Shown here piece after piece: positions 6,271 through 11,740 of a DNA stretch of 11,740 nt. Both the position numbers and the translations under genes were made by a program. This stretch comes from an uncultured bacterium (GTDB lineage: Bacteria; Pseudomonadota; Alphaproteobacteria; Rhodospirillales; Rhodospirillaceae), in assembly GCA_903896775.1 (NCBI GenBank), contig CAITZE010000370.1:1-11740 (forward strand), given 5' to 3'. A model generated the notes under the pieces. The model did not search any database. It was not told the DNA's origin and saw only the letters and a list, made by a program, of their open reading frames with translations. How positions within the stretch are numbered: position 1 is the first letter of the stretch; each line of letters opens with the position of its first letter.

Positions 6271-6297
6271 GGACGCGCTGGTAAAGTAATATAGATA

Positions 6298-6313
6298 CCT
6301 GCCGGAAGGCAGG
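6298..6313 (+). promoter_or_regulatory. Intercistronic GNRA-loop hairpin before the symporter gene
   Basis: CCTGCC at 6298-6303 pairs perfectly with GGCAGG at 6308-6313 around a GGAA tetraloop, a stable RNA motif. It sits in the 69-base gap between the hydratase stop and the symporter start, 26 bases before the ATG. It has no T-run. It may stabilise or process the transcript so that the symporter is expressed differently from the enzymes. Confidence 0.35.
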
Positions 6314-6339
6314 GCGATAACGCGGGGGGAGCTACAGTT

Positions 6340-7650
6340 ATGTTTCGGCACTTGAAGAGTTTGTACGTCCAGGTTTTGCTGGGTATCGCCCTTGGGATCA
6401 TCATCGGTGCGTTTTGGCCCGATGCCGGCGTTGCCTTAAAGCCACTCGGCGATCTTTTCATCAAGCTGATTAAAATCGTCGTCGCACCGCTCATTTTCTG
6501 CACAGTAGTCAGCGGTATCGCGACCATGCACGACATGAAGGCGGTCGGGCGTCTGGGCGTTAAGTCGCTGCTTTATTTTGAAGCGGTCTCAAGCGTCGCC
6601 CTAGTGCTGGGCCTTATCTGCGGGCGTGTCGCCCATCCCGGCGTTGGGTTCAATGTCGATGCCGCCACGCTCGATCCCAGCATCGCTGAGGGATATGTAA
6701 AAGCCGCACCCCAGAACCAGGGGCTGCTGGATTACATTCTGCATCTCGTTCCCGACACCTATGTCGGCGCGTTCTCTTCCGGCGAACTCCTGCAAGCTCT
6801 GATCATTGCGGTCATGACCGGCGTGGTCGTGGCACGACTTCCGACCTTGCGTGTTCAGATCATCAAAAGCATCGATACCGTCACCAAGGTCTTCTTTGGC
6901 CTCATCCACATGATCGTGCGGGTCGCCCCCGTCGGCGCTTTTGGCGCTATTGCCTTCACCATTGGCAAGTACGGCATCGGCTCGCTCGTGCAACTGGGCG
7001 CGCTCGTCATAACGTTCTACGTCACCTCGTTCATTTTCGTCTTCGTGGTGAACGGCGCCATCTGCGCCTGGTGCGGGTTCTCGATCTTGCGGTTTTTGAA
7101 CTACATTCGCGAAGAGATCCTCATCGCCCTTGGCACCAGCTCCTCGGAACCTGCTCTGCCCGGTATGATCGAGAAGCTGCAGCGCTTAGGGGCTGCCCGC
7201 CAAGTCGTCGGGTTTGTGATCCCTACCGGTTACAGCTTCAATCTCTGCGGCACCAATATCTACCTCACGCTTGCGGTGCTCTTTTTGGCGCAAGCCATGA
7301 ACGTGCCGCTGACGCTGGGCCAGGAGCTCAGCATCCTGGGTGTCGCCATGATCAGCTCCAAAGGGGCGGCAGCCGTGGCCGGCGGCGGGTTCATCACGCT
7401 CGCTGCCACTCTCGGCGTGATCCACGATCTACCCATCGCCTCCATGGCGTTGCTGGTTGGGGTCGACCGCTTCATGAGCGAGTGCCGTGGTCTTATCAAT
7501 CTGATTGGCAACGGTGTTGCTACCATGGCCGTGGCTCGTTGGGACAATCAGATCGACATGGACGTCCTCCATGCCGAACTCAAACGCGGACCGCGTTCTC
7601 CCGAATCTGCGCGCGAACACGAAGCCCCAGTCCCCAACGTCGTAACCTGA
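6340..7650 (+). CDS. DctA-type dicarboxylate:cation symporter (DAACS/SLC1 family)
   Basis: This 436-residue integral membrane protein belongs to the glutamate/C4-dicarboxylate symporter family, which imports acids such as succinate, malate or aspartate with sodium or protons. It begins with a membrane helix (VQVLLGIALGIIIGAF). It has the serine-rich hairpin LGTSSSEPALP (HP1), the helix-7 segment PTGYSFNLCGTNIYL, the HP2 segment SSKGAAAVAGGGF, and the helix-8 segment FMSECRGLINLIGNG with the dicarboxylate-binding arginine. The usual FNLDGT is FNLCGT here, with Cys303 replacing an aspartate that contributes to a sodium site in GltPh. Length matches E. coli DctA. GGGGGAG precedes the ATG. Its place after a CoA-transferase and hydratase suggests uptake of their substrate. 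The substrate itself is inferred. Confidence 0.92.
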   Translation: MFRHLKSLYVQVLLGIALGIIIGAFWPDAGVALKPLGDLFIKLIKIVVAPLIFCTVVSGIATMHDMKAVGRLGVKSLLYFEAVSSVALVLGLICGRVAHPGVGFNVDAATLDPSIAEGYVKAAPQNQGLLDYILHLVPDTYVGAFSSGELLQALIIAVMTGVVVARLPTLRVQIIKSIDTVTKVFFGLIHMIVRVAPVGAFGAIAFTIGKYGIGSLVQLGALVITFYVTSFIFVFVVNGAICAWCGFSILRFLNYIREEILIALGTSSSEPALPGMIEKLQRLGAARQVVGFVIPTGYSFNLCGTNIYLTLAVLFLAQAMNVPLTLGQELSILGVAMISSKGAAAVAGGGFITLAATLGVIHDLPIASMALLVGVDRFMSECRGLINLIGNGVATMAVARWDNQIDMDVLHAELKRGPRSPESAREHEAPVPNVVT

Positions 7651-7879
7651 CGGGCAGGGGACGGGGCGCGTCACTCCTTAAGTGCCTGGGACATAGCTTT
7701 TGCCTATGAGTCCAAGTGGGGTTTGCCCTAACTCCACAAACGGCAAAGATGTTACAGAATTTTACGACCTAAAGTTACGTAAACGTCGGTTCGTTTCGCC
7801 AATCTGTGGGGCAGGGGCTCTCTAGGCCTGTGCGGTGGCTGGCGACGTAGCAGGTCAAAATGCTTCGGGAGGGGCTCAT
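7651..7879 (+). promoter_or_regulatory. Gene-free leader with an ACGTAAACGT element
   Basis: No gene is visible between the symporter stop and the ATG at 7880. The stretch contains ACGTAAACGT at 7777-7786, a direct repeat of ACGT two bases apart. It resembles half of the sites described for LiuR-type MerR regulators of branched-chain acid catabolism, but no such regulator is present. No convincing intrinsic terminator for the symporter operon was found. The last bases hold a strong GGGAGGGG ribosome site. This looks like the leader of a gene that is no longer complete. Confidence 0.3.
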
Positions 7880-8241
7880 ATGTATACGAAGAAGACAATT
7901 TCCAAATTTGCGCGCGTGAAGACGATTAGCCCGGCGCCGAAGTGCTTGATGGCTTTGCCAGAGGAATCAAATTCTACGATTGGATCGAGCTGAGAGTTCG
8001 CGCAAGAGCCGGTGCCGCATCTATCCAGGGCCCAGACATTCATGCCGTCCCGGTCCATCGCGACGCCTGACGTTGGACCCCATTCTCGGCCGTCGGGCAG
8101 CTGGCCCCAGTCTGACATCAACTTATAAGGCTGGACTGCATCTTCAGCTCGTGCGGGGAAGGTGAAAACAGCCGTGTTGCTTCCATATAACCCCGCGATA
8201 AGAGCGAAGGCGCCAATGACGTGCTTTGCAACTGTCAGCAT
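7876..8241 (-). pseudogene. 3'-truncated exported beta-propeller protein (NHL / peptidylglycine-lyase-like)
   Basis: The reading frame from ATG 8241 (GGGGGGAAC directly upstream) encodes 121 residues. It starts with a Sec signal peptide: K6, a hydrophobic core VIGAFALIAGLYG, and a likely cleavage after ARA (A32) before ED. The mature part holds one propeller blade of NHL/PAL type: WGPTSGVAMDRDGMNVWALDRCG, then a CGTGSC loop, DPIVEFDSSGKAIKHFGAG. Such proteins are normally around 300 residues or more. Here the family-like sequence stops at FGAGLIVF and about a dozen unrelated residues lead to the stop. An apparent longer frame reaching 8565 runs antisense to fetA and lacks a ribosome site. The gene is broken and the remnant is probably non-functional. 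Confidence 0.75.
7880..7993 (+). pseudogene. Gene-start relic: strong ribosome site and about 12 codons of a lost gene
   Basis: ATG 7880 is preceded by GGGAGGGG with 5 bases spacing, an excellent ribosome site. The frame begins MYTKKTISKFARV and then, from about base 7915, reads through antisense sequence of the propeller-protein remnant until TGA at 7991-7993, for 37 codons in all. The lysine-rich start could be the head of an exported or membrane protein, but it is too short to classify. I read it as the 5' end of a gene whose body was replaced at a recombination or assembly junction. Confidence 0.35.
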
Positions 8242-8383
8242 GTTCCCCCCAAGGCTCGGCTGAGGAGGCGATCTTACCTGTAAGGCGGGGACATCCTCCA
8301 CATCCGAATGCGCTGTTTGCTCGAAAGAGCGGAGACGGGGCCGCCGGGAGTGGGTATCTTCCGGATCGGTTTGAGAAACTAAA
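8242..8383. promoter_or_regulatory. Divergent gap between the propeller remnant and fetA
   Basis: These 142 bases should hold the promoters of both the propeller gene and fetAB. I see no clear -10/-35 pair. A short GCTC-GAAA-GAGC hairpin lies at 8319-8330. No iron-regulator site could be recognised with confidence. Confidence 0.3.
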
Positions 8384-8992
8384 GTGAAAACAATGTTGGA
8401 TATCGCAGGTCTGCACCGTCCGGGACTTATGCCGGTTTCGTTTGCGCTGCCATCCGGCGCTTGCATTGCCGTGCGCGGCCCGTCAGGAGCCGGTAAAACG
8501 CTATTGCTACGCGCCATTGCCGATCTTGATCCCTGTGAAGGGAACGTGAGCCTGGACGGCGTCAACCGCGTGAGTATTCCGGCGCCGTCCTGGCGGCGGC
8601 AGGTGAGCTATGTTCCCGCCGTATCGGGCTGGTGGGCTGACACGGTCGGCGATCATTTCCAAAACTGGTCGGCTGCTGCGCCGCTGCTTGCACATTTTAA
8701 AATTCCGGAAGATGCGGCGGCTTGGCCGGTCGCGCGATGCTCGACCGGCGAACTCGCGCGCTTAGCCTTGGCGCGGGCATTGGCGACCCAACCCAAAGTG
8801 CTTTTGCTCGACGAGCCGACGGGGGCGCTCGACGACGAAACCACCGCTGCTGTTGAGGCCGTTCTTCTGGACCGCATAGCACAGGGGGCCGCGGCACTTT
8901 GGGTAACGCACGATACGGCCCAAGCAGCACGTGTTGCGAGCCGCTTCCTGTTGGTCGAAGGCGGAGCCGTGCACGAGGCAGCACAGCTATGA
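8384..8992 (+). CDS. fetA: Iron-export ABC transporter ATP-binding subunit FetA-like
   Basis: This 202-residue ATPase would power the FetB permease; FetAB exports iron in E. coli. Walker A is GPSGAGKT (residues 32-39), the signature is the atypical CSTGE (119-123) instead of LSGGE, Walker B is VLLLDEPTGALD (139-150), and the switch histidine is H176 in WVTHD. The Q-loop position after YVP is Ala79 rather than glutamine, followed by VSGWWADTVGDHF. The Q-loop glutamine normally helps place the catalytic magnesium, so this is unusual. The frame starts at GTG 8384; ATG 8393 (MLDIAGL) is equally possible, and neither has a strong ribosome site. The fetB start overlaps its stop as ATGA. The assignment depends largely on the UPF0014 partner. 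Confidence 0.85.
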   Translation: MKTMLDIAGLHRPGLMPVSFALPSGACIAVRGPSGAGKTLLLRAIADLDPCEGNVSLDGVNRVSIPAPSWRRQVSYVPAVSGWWADTVGDHFQNWSAAAPLLAHFKIPEDAAAWPVARCSTGELARLALARALATQPKVLLLDEPTGALDDETTAAVEAVLLDRIAQGAAALWVTHDTAQAARVASRFLLVEGGAVHEAAQL

Positions 8993-9795
8993 ATAGCTAC
9001 ATCACGCTCACCCCTTGGGATCTTGCGCTTGCAAGCATCTTCGTGCTTGTGAATGCAGGCCTGTCGCTGGCACTCGAGCTTCATATTCATCGTCAGATGC
9101 TGATCGCTGCGTTGCGCATGGTGGTGCAGCTTTCGTTGATGGGCCTTGTTCTCACGGCGCTGTTCTCTGTGATGTCGCCGCTGTGGACCATGGTTGCCGC
9201 ACTCGGCATGGTGCTGTTCGCGGGCCGTGAGATCGCCGCCCGGCAGGAGCGGTCTTTCACAGGCCTTTGGTCGTATGGCTTGGGTACCGTCAGCATGATG
9301 ACGGGCTCGCTGCTGGTCACGATTTTCGGACTGACTGCAGCACTGCGCCCAGATCCATGGTACGATCCTAAATACGCAATTCCACTGCTGGGTATGATCC
9401 TCGGCAACGGCATGACCGGCATTGCGCTTGGCATTCAAGGGCTGACGGCGGGCGCGATGCAGCGGCGCGGTGCGGTGGAAGCCCAGCTCATGCTTGGCGC
9501 GACCCGCCGTGAAGCCATGGGCCCGGTGATCCGCCAAGCCTTGCGCAGCGCGCTGATGCCCATCATCAACAGCATGTCGGTCACGGGCATTGTCGCGTTG
9601 CCTGGCATGATGACGGGCCAGATTTTGGGCGGTGTGAGCCCAGTCGAGGCCGTGCGCTATCAGATTCTGATTATGTTTCTCATCGCCGGCGGCACCGGGA
9701 TCGGGGCGGTTACGGCGGTTATGGCTGGGGCCTATCGCCTGACCGATCAGCGGCACCGGCTGCGGCTGGACCGCTTGCGGCCTGCAAAGAGCTAA
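8989..9795 (+). CDS. fetB: Iron-export ABC transporter permease FetB (UPF0014)
   Basis: This 268-residue protein matches the FetB/YbbM (UPF0014) family, a multi-pass inner-membrane permease. It shows the family hallmarks MLIAALRMVVQLSLMGLVL near residue 37, PLLGMILGNGMTGIALG near 128, the cytosolic segment AQLMLGATRREAMGPVIRQALRSALMPIINSM near 164, and VGIVALPGMMTGQILGG-like sequence (here TGIVALPGMMTGQILGG) near 200. It starts at ATG 8989, where ATGA overlaps the fetA stop, implying coupled translation. An in-frame ATG at 8899 lies inside fetA and is rejected. The basic C-terminal tail is cytosolic. Function as an iron exporter follows from family knowledge, not from this sequence. Confidence 0.93.
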   Translation: MNSYITLTPWDLALASIFVLVNAGLSLALELHIHRQMLIAALRMVVQLSLMGLVLTALFSVMSPLWTMVAALGMVLFAGREIAARQERSFTGLWSYGLGTVSMMTGSLLVTIFGLTAALRPDPWYDPKYAIPLLGMILGNGMTGIALGIQGLTAGAMQRRGAVEAQLMLGATRREAMGPVIRQALRSALMPIINSMSVTGIVALPGMMTGQILGGVSPVEAVRYQILIMFLIAGGTGIGAVTAVMAGAYRLTDQRHRLRLDRLRPAKS

Positions 9796-9854
9796 GCCCG
9801 ATACATATATAAGGTGATTCCGGTCCAGCCTGGGCTTGCTCATGACATTATGCT

Positions 9855-9890
9855 ATGTTACAACCAGTCACATGTGACAAGGTGTAACAT
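9855..9890. promoter_or_regulatory. 36-bp symmetric operator for the BlaI-family repressor
   Basis: Outer arms ATGTTACA (9855-9862) and TGTAACAT (9883-9890) share a centre with the perfect inner palindrome GTCACATGTGAC (9867-9878). In all 15 of 18 position pairs match. The outer arms contain TTACA/TGTAA, close to the TACA-N2-TGTA core known for BlaI, MecI and CopY operators. The element ends inside the repressor's own start codon, so binding should block its transcription or elongation. That indicates autoregulation and control of the downstream efflux genes. Confidence 0.75.
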
Positions 9891-10266
9891 GACAAAAACG
9901 CTTCCTCCTCTCGGCGACCTCGAACACGAAATCGCCAATCTTATCTGGACCCATGGCCCGATGACGGCCGCTGCGGTGCGCAAGCTTTTACCCCGTCCTC
10001 TGAAAGATCCCACGATCCGCACGGTGCTGCGCCGTCTGGAGGAGAAGGGCTACTTCAAACACAAAGTCGAACATGGCGCGTTCATGTACTACGCCACCGA
10101 AACGCGCGAGCAAATCGCCGTGCAGCAGGTCAAGGGCATCGTCGACCGCTTCTGCGGCGGTTCGATGGAAGACGTGCTCGTCGGCATGGTCAAGGCAGCG
10201 CTGATTGAACCGGCGCAGTTGCAGACCATCGCTGGGAAAATGAAGAAGTTCGTCAAACCCCGCTAA
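9889..10266 (+). CDS. BlaI/MecI/CopY-family transcriptional repressor
   Basis: This 125-residue dimeric winged-helix repressor begins MTKTLPPLGDLEHEIANLIW. The wHTH spans about residues 5-70, with the recognition segment DPTIRTVLRRLEEKGYFKHK and the wing HGAFMYYATE. The C-terminal dimerisation region includes VDRFCGGSMEDVLVGMV, matching the family's VDRFFGGS pattern. I start at ATG 9889 because family members begin here and the operator ends on this codon; a frame from 9814 adds 25 residues read from the operator region. Known relatives govern beta-lactamase, methicillin or copper systems, and many are relieved by a BlaR1 protease, none of which is present here. The membrane-fusion protein gene follows after 24 bases, so it most likely controls that efflux operon. 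Confidence 0.92.
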   Translation: MTKTLPPLGDLEHEIANLIWTHGPMTAAAVRKLLPRPLKDPTIRTVLRRLEEKGYFKHKVEHGAFMYYATETREQIAVQQVKGIVDRFCGGSMEDVLVGMVKAALIEPAQLQTIAGKMKKFVKPR

Positions 10267-10290
10267 AGGACACCGCTGCCGGGAGGCGCT

Positions 10291-11601
10291 ATGGCCGTCG
10301 CTCAACTTAAGCTCGCCGAGACCACCGGCGCTGGGATGGATACCCCGGTTGAGCAGCGATTCTGGCAGAAGTGGCCCTTAGGCGCGCGGGTGGCCTTCGT
10401 TATCGGCGGCGCCATCCTATTTATCCTGACGGCGATCGCGCTGATCTTTGGCGACAGTCTACGCAGCGTGCGGGTGCCGGCGGCGCAGCTGACGATTGCC
10501 CCCGTCGAGCAAGGTGTATTCCACGATCTGATTCCGCTGCGGGCCAAAGTCGTGCCGCGCGATACAATTTATCTCGATGCCATTGAGGGCGGTCGAGTTG
10601 AGAAGGTTCTGGTGGAACCGGGTGAAATTGTTGCCGCCGGACAAGAAGTCATCGAGTTCGGCAATACCAATTTGCAGCTGCAGGTTATTCAGCAAGAATC
10701 CCAGCTCAACCAAGCCATCTCCCAGCTTCAGCAGAACGAGATCGCGCTGGAGCAAAACAACATCACGAACACGCGGGCTTTGGCGGACATCGACTACAAT
10801 ATTGTCCGCCTGAGTAAATCTGATGCGCGCCGCACGGTGCTGGTCGGCAAAGGCTTTGAATCGGCCGAGTTGCACGACACCGTAGCCGACGAGTTAGCTT
10901 ATTACCGCGGATTGCGCCCCACTCAGGTTGACAGCAATCAACGCCAAGCCGAGTTACGTGCGCGGCTGCTGCCGGCGATTCACGATCAGCTACGACAATC
11001 GGGCCAGAACCTTGAGATCGTGCGCAGCAAACTCGACAACCTGATTGTCCGCACACCCGCTGCAGGACGCGTGACCGCTATTGATCTCAAAATCGGCGAG
11101 AACCGAAATCCCGGCCAACGTTTAGCCGAAATCACGCCTGACACCGGGTATAAGCTTTCGGCTGACGTGGACGAGTTTTACCTCGCGCGGGTCCGTGTGG
11201 GGCAGAACGCCGACATGGAAATTAATTCGGAATCTACCAAATCTCATATCACGCGTGTCTACCCGCAAGTGAAGGACGGGCGCTTTACCGTAGATCTGTC
11301 CTTCGATGGCGCGGACCCAGCCAATCTCGTGCCCGGTCAAGCGGGACAGGGACGGTTGTCACTTGGCGGCGATCAGCCTGCTGTGGTGATTCCGGCCGGC
11401 GCATTTCTCGAGCGGACCGGCGGTGATTGGATTTTTGTGCTGGATAAAAATGGCAGCAGCGCCGAGCGGCGTCGCATCAAGGTTGGCCGCCGCAATAGCG
11501 AGCAGGTTGAGATCGTCGGCGGGCTAGAACCCGGCGAGAAGGTCATTACGTCCGACTACACAGGATATGAGCGCATCGACCGCATTATTGTTTCGCAGTG
11601 A
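10291..11601 (+). CDS. Periplasmic membrane-fusion protein of an ABC efflux system (HlyD/MacA-like)
   Basis: This 436-residue protein bridges an inner-membrane exporter and, probably, an outer-membrane channel. A single membrane helix (about 34-54) anchors it, with a basic cytosolic N-terminus. A split biotinyl-lipoyl domain appears as EGGRVEKVLVEPGEIVAAGQ (near 99) and TPAAGRVTAIDLKIGENRNPGQ (near 255). A Gln/Leu/Glu-rich coiled-coil hairpin (about 126-252) lies between the two halves. A beta-barrel (KLSADVDEFYLARVRVGQ) and a C-terminal domain ending RIIVSQ follow. GGGAGG lies 4 bases before ATG 10291. The next gene is a MacB-type ATPase 9 bases downstream, which favours an ABC rather than an RND partner. 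The substrate is unknown. Confidence 0.9.
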   Translation: MAVAQLKLAETTGAGMDTPVEQRFWQKWPLGARVAFVIGGAILFILTAIALIFGDSLRSVRVPAAQLTIAPVEQGVFHDLIPLRAKVVPRDTIYLDAIEGGRVEKVLVEPGEIVAAGQEVIEFGNTNLQLQVIQQESQLNQAISQLQQNEIALEQNNITNTRALADIDYNIVRLSKSDARRTVLVGKGFESAELHDTVADELAYYRGLRPTQVDSNQRQAELRARLLPAIHDQLRQSGQNLEIVRSKLDNLIVRTPAAGRVTAIDLKIGENRNPGQRLAEITPDTGYKLSADVDEFYLARVRVGQNADMEINSESTKSHITRVYPQVKDGRFTVDLSFDGADPANLVPGQAGQGRLSLGGDQPAVVIPAGAFLERTGGDWIFVLDKNGSSAERRRIKVGRRNSEQVEIVGGLEPGEKVITSDYTGYERIDRIIVSQ

Positions 11602-11610
11602 GGGGGAGTC

Positions 11611-11740
11611 ATGTTGAAGCTGGAGAATATCGCGAAGGTCTACCGCACCACCGAGGTACAGACGCAAGCCCTGGACAGTATTTCCCTTGAGATACCGGAC
11701 CGCGAGTTCCTCGCCATCATGGGGCCTTCGGGTTGCGGCA
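11611..11740 (+). CDS. MacB-like ABC transporter ATP-binding protein, N-terminus only
   Basis: The frame opens at ATG 11611 with GGGGGAG upstream and runs off the window after 43 codons. It reads MLKLENIAKVYRTTEVQTQA and ends at the Walker A motif GPSGCG, cut by the window edge. The sequence matches the MacB/LolD family of ATPases that work with membrane-fusion proteins, and it sits directly after one. The frame is intact as far as it goes; truncation is only the window limit. Confidence 0.9.
   Translation, partial: MLKLENIAKVYRTTEVQTQALDSISLEIPDREFLAIMGPSGCG

Noticed and set aside
7071..7709. 212-residue plus-strand frame
   Set aside because: It is a shifted shadow of the symporter gene with Arg/His/Ser-rich noise and no family features.
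8242..8565. Upstream part of the minus-strand frame that includes the propeller remnant
   Set aside because: It runs antisense into fetA; the signal peptide and ribosome site fix the start at 8241.
8653..9843. 396-residue minus-strand frame opposite fetA and fetB
   Set aside because: It has His/Arg/Gln/Ala-rich low-complexity composition typical of antisense to GC-rich genes, opposite two well-supported genes.
9814..9888. 25-residue extension of the BlaI-family repressor
   Set aside because: It is read from the operator and promoter; family proteins align from ATG 9889.
1..11740. tRNA, rRNA, CRISPR array, intact insertion sequence or integrase
   Set aside because: None was seen; the hairpins near ardC are all different in sequence and irregularly spaced, so they are not a CRISPR array.

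Overview
The window looks alphaproteobacterial. The clearest sign is a GAAC-N7-GAAC element (1621-1635), which is the LexA box format of Alphaproteobacteria, placed between two divergent DNA-damage genes. The GC-rich codon use and the gene families present (Y-family polymerase with SRAP protein, ArdC, FetAB, BlaI-type repressor with an ABC efflux operon) fit. I cannot name a genus.

Region 1 (1-2646) is an apparent SOS module. Leftward, a Y-family translesion polymerase is followed by an 84-residue putative zinc-ribbon protein whose GTG start overlaps the polymerase stop, and then by the first 22 codons of a third gene that leaves the window. Rightward from the same LexA box runs an SRAP (YedK/HMCES-type) abasic-site-crosslinking protein, followed by a 40-residue Cys/His miniprotein coupled through an ATGA overlap. 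A 59-residue putative membrane miniprotein converges on it from the other strand.

Region 2 (2647-3660) holds about 400 bases of GC-rich DNA full of short perfect hairpins, then an antirestriction protein ArdC that keeps only its N-terminal ssDNA-binding domain. It is cut at the domain hinge and meets, tail to tail, a LysR regulator cut after its DNA-binding domain. This is a recombination scar, a deletion, or an assembly join.

Region 3 (3647-7650) is a dicarboxylate cassette: the broken LysR gene, then divergently a class III (CaiB/BaiF) CoA-transferase, a MaoC/FAS1-like hot-dog hydratase overlapping it by 8 bases, and a DctA-type symporter. Together these suggest uptake, CoA activation and hydration of a C5 unsaturated dicarboxylate such as itaconate or mesaconate. 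The citramalyl-CoA lyase that would finish the route is not in the window.

Region 4 (7651-8383) has no intact gene. It holds a gene-start relic (strong ribosome site, about 12 plausible codons) abutting the 3'-truncated remnant of an exported beta-propeller (NHL/PAL-like) protein on the other strand. This is a second broken join, so the Region 3 block is bounded on both sides by truncated genes.

Region 5 (8384-11740) is ordinary transport: fetA-fetB (iron-export ABC pair, ATGA overlap), then a BlaI/MecI-family repressor with a symmetric operator reaching its start codon, then an efflux operon of a membrane-fusion protein and a MacB-like ATPase truncated by the window end at its Walker A. No BlaR1-type sensor protease is present. 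I saw no tRNA, rRNA, CRISPR array or intact insertion sequence.
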